A stretch of 64,000 bases of DNA from Andalucia godoyi (lineage: Eukaryota > Discoba > Jakobea > Jakobida > Andaluciidae): the NCBI GenBank assembly GCA_009859145.1, contig VRVR01000054.1, positions 124,001-188,000 on the forward strand. The letters are read 5' to 3'. Shown here one piece after another: positions 37,721 through 48,115 of the stretch. The notes below the pieces were generated by a model. The model worked only from the letters and a program-made list of their open reading frames with translations. It was not told the origin of the DNA and searched no databases. Each line of letters begins with the position of its first letter. Positions within the stretch are counted from its first letter, which is position 1. Position numbers and translations under genes: made by a program.

Positions 37721-39685
37721 TTATCCCCATGTGGGAGAACTGACCAGAAACAACGAGTTTTCGCGATTCTTGATGAACTTGGTAACAGCCTTGGCGATAT
37801 TCGTCACAGCAGTCTTGTTCACGAGACCGTCAACGAGCAAGCAAAGCGCGAACTGCTTCGTAAGGACAACGTAGACTGCTTCTGCACCGCCGTCCAATCG
37901 CATGTAGAAACAGGGCTTTGACGACGTGGTCCCGCGGAGGTTTTCAAGAGCCTGTAAATACAAGTTGATAATTCTCTTTTGCTCCGGCTTAGTGTCGTAT
38001 GGACGTTCAAATGCTGGGTACGCAACTTGCGCGGTAAGCAGAGACTTGTAGCAGAAGTGAAGGAGGGAGTGCATTGGGATTGACGGAACAACGGACGCAG
38101 AGAATCCGCTGATGGTGCAAGCATGCATGATCGAGCTGATGAGTGCTCCGTTGTTCTCGTGAAACCGCTGAACAATTCGCTCGCGACCGGCAGACAGACC
38201 ATTCAAGTCTTCTGGAGAAGGCGAGATTATGGCAAGATACAACTTCTCATTCAAGAATGAAATGTACGCATAAACGAACTTGGTCTCGTCAATCCGCGGC
38301 AAACAGATGGGTGTCCATGTCTCGGATTGGTGCATGGAGGATGCATTTGCAGTAATGAAGTTGGTCAACAGCGCAAGATCCATGGGATCGACAACGCGAT
38401 TCTTACGTCGAACAATCTGGATGACCTCGTGACCAAACATCAGCATTGCGAAAAACGTGTATTGCGTCTGCGCATCCTTTTCCAGAACGTCGCCCACTCG
38501 CGTTCGAAGCTGTCTGGGCATATCGACGCATTTCACGCCACCAAGAGCAAGCGCGAGGTTGGAGCCCGTCCAAGACGCCAACTGATGAAACACAATTTCT
38601 GTGCCGCCCAAAAGGGATCGCAAATCATACGAGGGATTCTTGATAAGAGTCCCCGAAGCGCCTTTCAAAGTCAATATGAACACAATTTGCCTGTAATACA
38701 AATCGAGATGCGTTCGAAGCGTCAATACGCTTTCTCTTCCGCGCGACACGCAACACAAATAAATGGGCCCACGAATCAAAAATACAATCTTGTGGTTTCC
38801 GGCTTGGACAGACACCAAATGATCGTGGTCCTTTCCATTCGCCACGAATGAAATTAGTGCTTGGACGACTCCAAAGAACGCCGTCAATTTCGAATCATCG
38901 CCGTATCTTGTGAAAATCGGTTTTCCTGCTGCAGAAAGAACAAACACGTGTTTCTTTCGTTTCTGAAACAACGGATCAAATGTCCCTCCTTCCATCTCTG
39001 CAGCCGCCGCCGCCGCTTCTTCAGCAACGCTTTCTGCTTCTTCAGCATGTCTCTGTTTCTCTGCAGCTTCCGCCTCCTGTCCGTCGGAACGAAGAGCACC
39101 AACACCCCCCGTTTCACGGTCTTTTGCACGGCTCCTATCGAGAACATCATCGCCATGAGCCATTTCGACGACTCCATTCTCGTCAATAACCATCCTTGTG
39201 AGCCTTCCATCCGTCCCAGAGCCAACACTGCTCCTGGAACTGCTTCTGCTGCCTCGGTTCTTCGTTTCGCTATTCAGCACTGAACTCCACTTCAAGTTTA
39301 GCCGAGATGAAGACGCCGATGCATTCTCGGAAGAAACAGATCCACCACCACCACCTCGCCTCTCACGCTCTCCAAGCACGTCTGCGCCGTGGATGTGATC
39401 CATGTCTTTTGGAAACCCTCCTGCCTCCTCCTCTGCCTCCTCCTCTGCATCACCAGCACCATCCGCACCATCCGCACCATCCGCACCAGCAATCCGGCTA
39501 TCAGCGACATGGTCATCGTGCATGAGATCCTCTGCAATCGGAATCGGACTTGGCTGATGCTCTCCCCAAAACGAAGACGCCCGTCCAATGCGAAACGGAG
39601 TCTCCGGATGGGCCGCAGAACTTCCCAAGACTTGCGCGTCGGCATCCACATCCACCCGATCCGTCTCTTCTTCTGAATCGCTCAT
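37721..39685 (-). CDS. MON1: Vacuolar fusion protein MON1
   Basis: Subunit of the MON1-CCZ1 complex, the guanine exchange factor that activates Rab7 on late endosomes and autophagosomes. The 654-residue protein starts MSDSEEETDRVDVDADAQ and has an acidic, disordered first 245 residues with an Ala/Glu run. The conserved core then follows: KKHVFVLSAAGKPIFTRYGD, FFGVVQALISFV, the longin-type strand KIVFLIRGPIYLCCVS, LRTHLDLYYRQIVFILT, and later longin folds ending at FALCLLVDGL and RENSLFLVSSPTWG. The C-terminal Trp-Gly end is typical. It converges with ARHGAP39. CCZ1 is not in this window. Confidence 0.94.
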   Translation of the reverse strand: MSDSEEETDRVDVDADAQVLGSSAAHPETPFRIGRASSFWGEHQPSPIPIAEDLMHDDHVADSRIAGADGADGADGAGDAEEEAEEEAGGFPKDMDHIHGADVLGERERRGGGGGSVSSENASASSSRLNLKWSSVLNSETKNRGSRSSSRSSVGSGTDGRLTRMVIDENGVVEMAHGDDVLDRSRAKDRETGGVGALRSDGQEAEAAEKQRHAEEAESVAEEAAAAAAEMEGGTFDPLFQKRKKHVFVLSAAGKPIFTRYGDDSKLTAFFGVVQALISFVANGKDHDHLVSVQAGNHKIVFLIRGPIYLCCVSRGRESVLTLRTHLDLYYRQIVFILTLKGASGTLIKNPSYDLRSLLGGTEIVFHQLASWTGSNLALALGGVKCVDMPRQLRTRVGDVLEKDAQTQYTFFAMLMFGHEVIQIVRRKNRVVDPMDLALLTNFITANASSMHQSETWTPICLPRIDETKFVYAYISFLNEKLYLAIISPSPEDLNGLSAGRERIVQRFHENNGALISSIMHACTISGFSASVVPSIPMHSLLHFCYKSLLTAQVAYPAFERPYDTKPEQKRIINLYLQALENLRGTTSSKPCFYMRLDGGAEAVYVVLTKQFALCLLVDGLVNKTAVTNIAKAVTKFIKNRENSLFLVSSPTWG

Positions 39686-39742
39686 GACCTTCCTTCCCTT
39701 TGAATTTCACCTGGCTTCACAACTCGATGCACCACCACCACC

Positions 39743-39803
<61 letters not shown>

Positions 39804-40108
39804 ATAACAACAATGTATCTATCTATTTCTCTATATATATATGACCTCGCCAAAATACAACAGAAATAATAGATTTATACAATCAAAGATGAATATGAGA
39901 ATGAACGGAGACACAAACATCACTCTTTTTTTTTGCTTTTGCATTTTTCAAACTAATGCCTGTTAGATATCGAACTCTGTCGACACGCATTATGTTTTTT
40001 TTTTACAGTCAGCACGAAGAAGCAGATTTTCCCGCTCATTTCCCCCCTTTTTTTGTGTTTTGTTTTTTCCCCAGTAGACCGGATGACTCGCAACGACGGG
40101 GTCGGACG
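39686..40108. repeat. Intergenic with (CAC)n(CTA)n microsatellite
   Basis: Divergent spacer between MON1 and EAPP. CAC repeats pass into about 15 CTA/ACT repeats (39731-39801) close to the MON1 start. No gene seen; the EAPP frame is open upstream of its ATG but without a conserved start. Confidence 0.75.
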
Positions 40109-40609
40109 ATGAGCAGCAGCAATGTAATTGGTAGAGAACACAGAGAGGGAGAGGGAGAGGGAGAGGATGGGTTGTTTCTTGATGATGATGCAGATGACAA
40201 GAATGAAGAATACATGCGTCGGCAACGGCAAAAGTACCGCGGTTTTGATATGGAAGAGAATGACCGCATGCAGCGGGGGGTGGAGGACAGAAGTTTCAAG
40301 AGCGATGCGATTCTTTGCTGTCCAGCGTGCTTTGCTACGGTTTGCATCGACTGCCAACGACATGAATTCCAGAAACATCGCTACCGAGCAATGTTTGTGC
40401 AGAACTGCACGGTTCGATCCGATCTGTTCATCAGCACAGTCGAGTTCGACGGCGAGGAGGATGATGCTGATGCTGATGCTGATGGTGCGGCAGGTCAAAT
40501 GAAAGGGCAGCTGCATCCAGTTGAGTGTTCAGAGTGCGGTACGACAATCGGAGTGTATGATCATCATCAGGTGTATCACTTCATCGACGTACTGCCTTCG
40601 GAAGCGTGA
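40109..40609 (+). CDS. EAPP: E2F-associated phosphoprotein-like (EAPP)
   Basis: Homologue of EAPP, a small nuclear zinc-binding protein that binds E2F factors in mammals. The 166-residue protein has an acidic N-terminus with a Gly-Glu repeat, then the diagnostic block: SDAILCCPACFATVCIDCQR, HEFQKHRYRAMFVQNC, and after an acidic insert HPVECSECGTTIGVYDHHQV then YHFIDVLPSEA. Four CxxC half-sites are visible. The start at MSSSNVIGREHREGEGEG is chosen because upstream in-frame codons are Phe/Pro-rich leader. Confidence 0.9.
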   Translation: MSSSNVIGREHREGEGEGEDGLFLDDDADDKNEEYMRRQRQKYRGFDMEENDRMQRGVEDRSFKSDAILCCPACFATVCIDCQRHEFQKHRYRAMFVQNCTVRSDLFISTVEFDGEEDDADADADGAAGQMKGQLHPVECSECGTTIGVYDHHQVYHFIDVLPSEA

Positions 40610-40853
40610 TTGAGCGAACGGTCGGATGAGTGAGTGGATGTACATAGGAGTGGGAGGACGAGCTCGCCGTGTTTGAACAGTCACAGCTAAAACAAAATGA
40701 AAGAGAGGGAGAGAGAGAGAGAGAGAAAGAGAAGTGTCAACAGGACACCATGAACGCACACAGATACAGCAACAGCAAAACAAAACAAAAAATAATATAA
40801 TAATAATAATAATAATAATAATAAAATACAATTATATACTGATATACAATACA

Positions 40854-43800
40854 TCACTCTAGACCAGCGGGGTGAGAATGGGGATGCTCACGAACAGCCT
40901 CTAATTGTGCGACGCGGGCACGGAGGAGAGCGAGTTCAAGGTCACGATCCAGGACCTCTTGGACTAGCTGGGGCTGCGAAAGCTGCTGAAGGCGCTCCTT
41001 TTCTGGAGTCTGCGGCGAACTCGCATCCCTCGGAAGCACATGCGGAGACACCGCGATGGCACTGGATGATGCAATCCTACGAATGTACTGATCTGCAGGG
41101 AACAGCTGGTGGCGTGCATGAGAATACGAGCGCACATTGGACAAATGCATACGCGCTTCTTCGAGCACGCTCATCGCCTTCTCAACCTCATCTCGCGTAA
41201 CAAAAACCTCTATTTGTTCCCTGACTTCGGCAACTTCCCGCGTTTTGATGGCCCTTTCGACCTTCTCAATGCTATCCAATATCACGGATTTGGTTACGGA
41301 TCCAAAGAGCAGAGAGACGTCTCCGGATCGCAAGACTGCGCATGACAGCGCATCCGGAGCTCCATACGACATTCGCAACATCTCGCGGTTCCTGAAATAT
41401 TCTATTGCGGAATCAGGGCGGATTGCAACCGCAAAGAGAGGTTTTGATTTCTGCACATCGCTTTTCGCAAAACAGAACACGGCATTCGGCTGCAAGACAA
41501 AGCAACCAGCCTGCCACCGTCCTGACCCCACAGCACGGAACTCGTAATACGCCACTTCGGCCTCCCAGAGTGTTGCACATGTTGGGTCGTAGAGTCGCTG
41601 CAATCGAGAAGACAACTCTGCAACGGACAGGCGACTCAGCGACTGGAACATTTGCACATGGTCCACGGTCTTAACGAAACGATCAAGAATCGCCAGGTCC
41701 TTGTCCACGTGCCGAATGCTAGAAAACAACAGCGCAGAAGGACCGCTCAGTCCGCAGTCTGGAGCAAACACCGTCTGCAAAACATGCGGTGCACGTGACG
41801 ACCGCATGCCATTGATCGAAACAAGCTGCTTCACAACAAAGTGCGGAAGCTCCGATGGATTCGTGTGAGATAACACCAGCTGAACATTTTGGAACACAAT
41901 CGGGTTTGCCTGCATTCTTCCGACATTCACAAAGGCAAGAAACAGCGGTACGGACCGAATCCAAATCGCAATTTTAGTACCAAAATCATCCGCAGACTCG
42001 GCTCGCATTCCTGCGTCGCCTTGGGCATCCTCCGATTCAAGTCGCTCGGACAGCCGAGATCCGCGGCTCGGCGACGCCAGAGTCGAAAGAATGTGCGATG
42101 TAGCCTGCTGCGGATCTTTGACAGCCTGCGCAACGGCATCCTTGATGCCCTGGTTTTTGGATTCTGCGACAAACATCTCCAGCAGGCGCCCAGAATAGAT
42201 ACGGAGCAAGATCGCTGCACTCAGCAGAGAATTGTTGACATCGACTTGCATGGTCGGGTTGTCAATTTGAATGAAAAACTCTGGTTGGGAGTTTTCTCGG
42301 ACAAGGTTTGCGAACGACTCCGAGCGGCGAAAGAGCATCCTTTTCTGGTTGGCTCCCTTCACAATCGGCCAAAACGCAAACTGTATGCGCGTATCAAATG
42401 GCTGCACAATGCGTTTTCCTTCATCCGAGGCGAGGCTTTCGTAAATCACAAAGGTTTGCGAAAATACCGAGAGGCGGCACTTGTACGTGAATTGATCCCA
42501 GGGGACAGTGTGGTGGACCATGTGTCCCACAGATGCATCCACCGGGCCTTCAAGAGGCTCTTCTTCAAGGGAGGGAATGTAAGACAGCACAGGCGACAGC
42601 TTGCAAATGAGCCGATCACCCGAGTAGATCATGTAGGCTGCTCCCGGGTTGAACGGAGCTGCGCCTCCGGTTGCCGAGGAAGACCGGCCGTCGTGAAATA
42701 ATCCCTGGCTGCCTAGATGCTGATGCTGATGCTGTTGCGGGAGCGGCGACTCTGGAACAGGAACGCCAACCGGAGCCGAGGACGGAATCAAAAAGTTCGC
42801 AAACGTCGGATCGTCCATCAACGGATTGGGCAAAAACACATCCACGTGATCCAGTAAAACATCAATTGCGCAGTACAAGACCACATCTCCACTAAGATGC
42901 CCCCTGGAGTACGATATCACCTTTCTTGCAACCCGGTACAGCGACAAAAGAGCGTCTAACCGCAGTCGAGCAGCCACGGGAGAAATCCAACCGTCAATGG
43001 AAAACGTGCAATCTGGGAATGGCTTTGCAGGCCACGCAGATTGGATCTTCAGGCGAACAACGTCTTCTGCTTGCGCACCGGTGCTTCTTCCAAATGGCTG
43101 AATGACGTTAAATGCTGGCTTCGAGGGGGGCACAATCGGTCTTCCATAAACGGGTTCAGCAAGAGTGAAATATGTGTCGCCGGGATTCTCGTAGTCATCC
43201 AGGACAGGGAATGAGTTCACACGGAAAACCTGATAGTGCGTAAGGCTGATTTGGATATGTTGTTCCGACATTGGCAAATCCTCCGGCAGCACAGTGGAGA
43301 TGAGCAAGTTTCGGACGAGCATTGTGAATCCAGCATTTGCAAAAGCAGAAGCAGCGGATGCATCGCAGGACTCGGGCCGCTCATCTCGGACATGGAACAA
43401 GATCCGCGTAATCGACACCACAAACTCGACCCGAGGATGCAAAATGGACGGCGACGGCGACACGGACGCCAGGGATCCCGTGGACGAAGAGCTAGCAGAG
43501 AGCAAGTTTGAAGCAGATTTTGACGAAGATCGCTTTAACCGAGTGCTGGGGTCGTCGTCATCGTCGTCTTCTTGATCCAGTTTTTGCAGCAAGGAAGCAA
43601 CCTGCGCGTCTGTTGCAGATGGCCTGGTGAGTTCCTCGTCGAATTCGTACGTCTTTTCGATCTGGATGATCTTTTCATCGCGATAGATGCACATTAGCAT
43701 GGAGTGTGCCCAGTGAATCAGATCTCGCAGACAGTCGGCGGTGACGTACTGCTCAATGCCTGGCATGATGACATCACAGTGCAAACCGAGCACTTCTGCG

Positions 43801-44486
43801 GTTCTGGCCTTCTTCTTCATTGTCAAGTGCACCTCGCACGGCACATCCGTCATGATAGCCCGGCTCAGATCGCCATCCATGAACATGCTGATTCCGCGAA
43901 TATCCGTTCGACGAAACACAAAGATATCTGGGATTGCCTTTTTGTACCTTGGCAACGATTTTGTGAGTTCCACTGAGTTCCACGACGCATCGCAGCACAC
44001 TGAGAGCATATCGTGGAGGATTAGATGTAACGGAGGGGCGTTCCCGCGCAAGCAAATCTTGACGTGCACTCTGCGAATGTATATGGAGATTCCGTCTCCA
44101 AGCCGATCTTCGGTGCCGTACTTGTGCGGTCCCTTTGCAGCCTGTGTAAGATCAATTCCAAGCGAGGAAAGAATGTTTGTGTGCACTTGCTCGAGAGTTT
44201 CTGGCTCGTCAATCTCCACTTCGCACTCGTCAATTTCCAAGCGCATTGGTTCTTTTGTGAAGCTTGTCGCCGGGAACTTAAACCGCAGCTCGGATACCCA
44301 AACACGCCGGAACCGGACCATCGGGAACCCCACAATCTCATTCAGCAGATCCTCGTTCAACAGTACTTTCTGAATGCGGGCTGCAGAAGAAAGAAACTTC
44401 ACCTTGATCTGGTGCTTGTGCTCCTTCCAATTCTTGATGAACGCCGCCAGGTACTTTTCAAACTTTTTCAGCAAATAGCCCTCCAT
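40854..44486 (-). CDS. BLTP3: BLTP3-type bridge-like lipid-transfer protein (chorein N-terminus)
   Basis: Member of the VPS13/chorein superfamily of tube-like lipid-transfer proteins at organelle contacts, most like UHRF1BP1/UHRF1BP1L (BLTP3). The 1210-residue protein starts with a chorein-like helix and strands (MEGYLLKKFEKYLAAFIKNW ... LLNEDLLNEIVGFPM), then RVWVSELRFKF, PMRLEIDECEVEID and LGDGISIYIRRVHVKI, the pattern of the first groove modules. Two Ser-rich inserts lie near residues 320-345 and 620-640. Residues ~975-1085 are a PH-like module, and the last 100 residues form a coiled coil. Human BLTP3 proteins are about 1440-1460 residues, so this one is shorter. Confidence 0.85.
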   Translation of the reverse strand: MEGYLLKKFEKYLAAFIKNWKEHKHQIKVKFLSSAARIQKVLLNEDLLNEIVGFPMVRFRRVWVSELRFKFPATSFTKEPMRLEIDECEVEIDEPETLEQVHTNILSSLGIDLTQAAKGPHKYGTEDRLGDGISIYIRRVHVKICLRGNAPPLHLILHDMLSVCCDASWNSVELTKSLPRYKKAIPDIFVFRRTDIRGISMFMDGDLSRAIMTDVPCEVHLTMKKKARTAEVLGLHCDVIMPGIEQYVTADCLRDLIHWAHSMLMCIYRDEKIIQIEKTYEFDEELTRPSATDAQVASLLQKLDQEDDDDDDPSTRLKRSSSKSASNLLSASSSSTGSLASVSPSPSILHPRVEFVVSITRILFHVRDERPESCDASAASAFANAGFTMLVRNLLISTVLPEDLPMSEQHIQISLTHYQVFRVNSFPVLDDYENPGDTYFTLAEPVYGRPIVPPSKPAFNVIQPFGRSTGAQAEDVVRLKIQSAWPAKPFPDCTFSIDGWISPVAARLRLDALLSLYRVARKVISYSRGHLSGDVVLYCAIDVLLDHVDVFLPNPLMDDPTFANFLIPSSAPVGVPVPESPLPQQHQHQHLGSQGLFHDGRSSSATGGAAPFNPGAAYMIYSGDRLICKLSPVLSYIPSLEEEPLEGPVDASVGHMVHHTVPWDQFTYKCRLSVFSQTFVIYESLASDEGKRIVQPFDTRIQFAFWPIVKGANQKRMLFRRSESFANLVRENSQPEFFIQIDNPTMQVDVNNSLLSAAILLRIYSGRLLEMFVAESKNQGIKDAVAQAVKDPQQATSHILSTLASPSRGSRLSERLESEDAQGDAGMRAESADDFGTKIAIWIRSVPLFLAFVNVGRMQANPIVFQNVQLVLSHTNPSELPHFVVKQLVSINGMRSSRAPHVLQTVFAPDCGLSGPSALLFSSIRHVDKDLAILDRFVKTVDHVQMFQSLSRLSVAELSSRLQRLYDPTCATLWEAEVAYYEFRAVGSGRWQAGCFVLQPNAVFCFAKSDVQKSKPLFAVAIRPDSAIEYFRNREMLRMSYGAPDALSCAVLRSGDVSLLFGSVTKSVILDSIEKVERAIKTREVAEVREQIEVFVTRDEVEKAMSVLEEARMHLSNVRSYSHARHQLFPADQYIRRIASSSAIAVSPHVLPRDASSPQTPEKERLQQLSQPQLVQEVLDRDLELALLRARVAQLEAVREHPHSHPAGLE

Positions 44487-45095
44487 TTTCCGTCTTCTTC
44501 TGTGGCTCCTCCTCCTCCTTCTCCTCCTTCTCCAGCGACTCCCAAGCCTCTAGAAACAAGAAAACAGCAGCAAGGAGAGCATAAAGTATGAGAATCTTGC
44601 GTCGGCTGAATGTGGGTCAATTTGGGACTCATCACTGGTCGTAGTCAAGCCAAAGAAGAGAACGAAGCAGTTGAGACTTTGAGGCCCTTCTTCTCACCCA
44701 GAGCAGCGATTTCCCCGACATCCGAAATTCCCGAACGCCCGACGATGACCCCGAGACCATCTTTCCCCCGGGCCCCGAACGCACCTCGTCTGCCGTTTAT
44801 GGTACCTTTCCGCTGTTCTGTTTTCATGCTTTTCCAAATGTTTATTGTTGTTGTTGAGCATCGTTAGCATATCGTCTTTTTATCTATCCCGAGTTGAACT
44901 GTGTTTAGTGTAGTGTAGCTTAGTGTTTCGTGTTTCGTGTTTCGTATTTCGTATTTCGTATTTCGTATTTCGTGTTCAATTTTGTTCTTTTGGAAATTGT
45001 GTGGTTCTTTGGAGTTTGAGTAGTTGTTGCTTTACTATCACCGTCAATATCACTGTCACTATCAGTATCATCATCATCATAATTATTGGGAGAGG
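44487..45095. promoter_or_regulatory. Divergent spacer, BLTP3 and coiled-coil gene
   Basis: Has a (TTTCGTR)n array at about 44920-44976 and ATC repeats just before the coiled-coil ATG. A 60-codon minus-strand frame with an ATG at 44827 is Gly/Lys-rich and unassigned. Nothing else seen. Confidence 0.55.
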
Positions 45096-46553
45096 ATGAG
45101 TGGCAGTAGCGGTGATCATCATCACCACGGAGCGCCAACAGTGGTGGTTTCGGGGTCGTCGGCAGCAAATGCGAATGGACTGTCCCCGGAGGATGTTCGA
45201 GATCGAACGCGGTCTTTTTCGGCTCGGTTTCATGAACTTACGGAGCGAAACAAGCGGTTGGAGGCGGAAGTGGACCGGATTCGCAAGCAACGGGATGAGT
45301 GTCTGGAGAAACTGCAGCGGTCTCGGAAGCGTGTTGAAAAGACGGCTTCGGATCTGGAGGCACAGACACGCCGGTCGGATGATTTTGCAGCGCGCCTGGG
45401 GGCTGCCGAGGAGGAGCTGGTGAAGCTCAGGCCGCAGGTTGCAGCGTTGGAGAAGGAAAACTCGTTGTTGAGAGACCAGCTGAGTGGAAGCGTCGACGCG
45501 TCCGTGGCATCGCTCCACGAGAAAATTGCCGAGCTGTCTGGAGAGCTTGCTGCGTCGCTGCAGAAAGAGAGCATGATGCACGAGCTTTTTGAGACTGCGC
45601 ACATTCGGCAGGAGGAGTTTGACACGCTGCGCAGTTCGTGGCGAGAAGCAATGGAAGGCGAGTCGCATGTGCTGGATGCTCTGGAGTCGACGCAGCGCGA
45701 TCTGGAGCTTCGGTTTGACGAATGTGCTTCGTTGCGGTCGCGGCTTGCGGATTCCGATCGCAGAATCGCATCTGTGGAGCAGCTCCTGGACGAGGAGCGC
45801 GATATCTCACAGGATTGGGAAGAAAAGACGGCACGACTCACCAAGGAAAATGCGTCCTTGTCGGGTTTGTTGCAGGACCGAGAATCGCAGCTGGCAGTTG
45901 TCCGCGGAGAACGCGACGCTTTGGCTGAACATGTGCGGGCGATGAATTCAAAGACGGACTGGAGCGAGCGGTGTGTGGAGCTGGAGTTGCAGGTTTCGAA
46001 CTTGCAAATCGAGAATGAGCAGCTGTCGAAGCGTGTTCAGGCGTTGGTAGGCTCGAGAATTGCGTCGGGCGAAGTGCCGCTTTCTGAAGACGTTCTCGAG
46101 CGCCTGTCTCGTATTCTGCTGCTACACCATACATTGGATGAAGAACTCGGGGACATGATGCTCTCGTATGGATCGATGTCGCCTAAGAAGCAGAAGGAAG
46201 TCCTGGACAACCAGAGACGGTACAGAGTGGCAACCGTTCCTGCAGACTTGCACTCTGCTACCGCCGCAAGTCATTCGCGATTAATGTCCTTCAATGACGA
46301 TTTGGGCTCTGTCATTGACAATGGCTCGGAGCTGGATGACGAGATTGACGACAACTTTTCTTCGTATCCCGTTTCACCTCGTTCCGAGTATGCGATCACC
46401 CCTCGCGACCACCCGCAGTCACGAACGCATCAGCGCCAGTCTTCGGTTCAGCGCCAGAATGGAAGTGCTTCGCATAGCGAAAAGCGTGTGACACACGCAA
46501 GACAGAGCAGTGTTGTCGTCGAGCATGCCCGTGTTCCCGATGACGAGGACTAG
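45096..46553 (+). CDS. Coiled-coil protein of unknown function, 485 residues
   Basis: I do not recognise the family. From ATG 45096 the protein begins MSGSSGDHHHHGAPTVVV. About residues 35-330 are a nearly continuous heptad coiled coil rich in Glu/Arg/Leu (for example HELTERNKRLEAEVDRIRKQ, LEEERDISQDWEEK-type stretches) with few prolines. A conserved-looking non-coil motif follows (LHHTLDEELGDMMLSYGSMS). The C-terminal 110 residues are Ser/Pro/Gln-rich and may be phosphorylated. The shape suggests a cytoskeletal, centrosomal or tethering role, but no domain decides. It converges with CSN8. Confidence 0.85.
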   Translation: MSGSSGDHHHHGAPTVVVSGSSAANANGLSPEDVRDRTRSFSARFHELTERNKRLEAEVDRIRKQRDECLEKLQRSRKRVEKTASDLEAQTRRSDDFAARLGAAEEELVKLRPQVAALEKENSLLRDQLSGSVDASVASLHEKIAELSGELAASLQKESMMHELFETAHIRQEEFDTLRSSWREAMEGESHVLDALESTQRDLELRFDECASLRSRLADSDRRIASVEQLLDEERDISQDWEEKTARLTKENASLSGLLQDRESQLAVVRGERDALAEHVRAMNSKTDWSERCVELELQVSNLQIENEQLSKRVQALVGSRIASGEVPLSEDVLERLSRILLLHHTLDEELGDMMLSYGSMSPKKQKEVLDNQRRYRVATVPADLHSATAASHSRLMSFNDDLGSVIDNGSELDDEIDDNFSSYPVSPRSEYAITPRDHPQSRTHQRQSSVQRQNGSASHSEKRVTHARQSSVVVEHARVPDDED

Positions 46554-47051
46554 TTTCTTTTTCTTTCCCCTTCTCCTCATCTTTTCTTTTCCGCGAAACA
46601 CACCCCTTTACCGGGAGTGTCCTTTTTGCATGTTCGCTATTATCATTATTATCACTAATTTGTTGCCGTTTCTTGTGGTGTGGTGAGCTCCGTATCCCAC
46701 TTTGTATGTCTGTTTTGTGCTGTTGTCGATTGTCCATCTTGCTGGTCTTGTATTGTTTTGCTGTTGTTTTTTTCCCCCGGCGTGCCGGTTTTACCCCCTA
46801 CCCCCTCTTTCGTTATTATTGTTATTATTATTATTCTCTTTCTTTTCTTTTCTCTTGTTTTGTTTTGATTTGCTTCCACTTTTGGACGTCGAAACTCGCT
46901 GTTTGTTCTTGTTCTTGTTGTTGTTATTATTATTGGTTTGGTATGATTGGATTTGAATGAAGCGTAAAACTCTTGTATTCTACCCGAACTGCCGTTTGTC
47001 GTGATTGTTGCCTCCATCACCAAAAGCAATTCATTCATACCAGGATGTTTG
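46554..47051. other. Convergent spacer, coiled-coil gene and CSN8
   Basis: About 500 bp, rich in TTATT and TTGTT runs (46800-46935). Plus-strand frames here are hydrophobic low complexity. No gene. Confidence 0.5.
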
Positions 47052-47648
47052 CTACTGCTTTACAGAGAGATCGAGAAACTGTGCATACGACGAAAGGGAC
47101 GCCAAGAGAGGAGTATTCGGATCCTCCTTCGCGGCCATTGGTGTTTTCGAAACACACGAAACGGACCCGCGCACCGGATATACAATCTGCCGGACAGAGT
47201 CTATTTTCCATCCGAGCGGAGTGAAGAGCGACACAGCAGCATCGGCATCGGCATTGGAGCCGAGAGGGATTCCCAGAAACGAGCAAGCTTCGTGCAGGCT
47301 CAAGTCGGAGTATGTGTTTGAGATCGCAAACAAGACACGGCGTCGAACCGTCGGAACGAGCTCGGAGGCAAGGATGCTTCCAACGCTCGAACTCGATAGC
47401 TCCTGTGCGTGCTGGAAGAACGATTGGAAATCATGGTTCCAAAGATCCCTCACGAGCTCAAAACACCCGCGAACAACTGCATCAGAAGAATACTGTGGAT
47501 ACAACGAGTGGAACCGTTTGTGCACGAGCCGCGCGCTCGGCAGCTTGTCCTCTGCAATACATGCCAATATGAACTCTGCGTAGAATTGTGGGCTGCCTGC
47601 AGACGCATTGCACGCCTCTTGGACTCCATATTCTTGCAAGCTGAGCAT
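47052..47648 (-). CDS. CSN8: COP9 signalosome subunit 8
   Basis: Smallest subunit of the COP9 signalosome, which removes NEDD8 from cullins. The 198-residue protein begins MLSLQEYGVQEACNASAGSP and shows the CSN8/RPN12/eIF3K fold: an all-helical first half (FYAEFILACIAEDKLPSARL, VHKRFHSLYPQ ... VRDLWNHDFQSFFQ) and a short winged-helix end (VRRRVLFAISNTYSDLSLHE, CSFLGIPLG). The length equals the usual 190-210 residues. The in-frame stretch before this ATG is encoded by a TG/ATG microsatellite and rejected. It is divergent from the GAF/cyclase-like gene over 467 bp. Confidence 0.92.
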   Translation of the reverse strand: MLSLQEYGVQEACNASAGSPQFYAEFILACIAEDKLPSARLVHKRFHSLYPQYSSDAVVRGCFELVRDLWNHDFQSFFQHAQELSSSSVGSILASELVPTVRRRVLFAISNTYSDLSLHEACSFLGIPLGSNADADAAVSLFTPLGWKIDSVRQIVYPVRGSVSCVSKTPMAAKEDPNTPLLASLSSYAQFLDLSVKQ

Positions 47649-48115
47649 TTGCTGATCCCTCCGTATCTTTGTTGTATATATCTGTGTGTGTGTGTATGTG
47701 TGTGTATGTGTGTGTATGTGTGTGTATGTGTGTATGTGTGTGAGACGTCCGACGTGCTGGACGGCTCCGCAAAAGAGTTTCACGTGCGGGGAACGCTTCG
47801 GTCTACAGTTGCTGGATGTCGGCCAGTATCAAAAAACATCAAGTCTCAAGGCATCGAATCGCGAACCCAACTTGCTTCTTTTGTTTTGTTTTTTTTTTAC
47901 AGCAGGGAGTCGATCGGTGCGATGACTGATGTGTGGTGAAGTGGCCAACATGTGTTGAGCTTATGAGTCCTGTCGAAAAACACGCACTCCGATCGATCGA
48001 TGGATTGCGACATGCAATTTGTGATAGTGTGTGCGAACTGCAAAAGCGAGTGAGAAAGTTCCGAGTGGCACGCGCAGCACCGTTGGTAGGATTTTCTTTT
48101 CTCTTGTTGCGGACA
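47649..48115. promoter_or_regulatory. Divergent spacer with (TGTGTATG)n, CSN8 and GAF/cyclase-like gene
   Basis: Contains a TG/TATG repeat at about 47682-47745 next to CSN8. On the plus strand the long gene's frame is open from about 47933, with an ATG at 47963, but the conserved protein starts later. Both promoters must be here. Confidence 0.6.

Noticed and set aside
41889-42701. Plus-strand frame of 270 codons opposite BLTP3
   Set aside because: Antisense shadow of the BLTP3 gene.
44645-44827. 60-codon minus-strand ORF with an ATG, Gly/Lys-rich
   Set aside because: No domain or splice support; composition resembles spacer.
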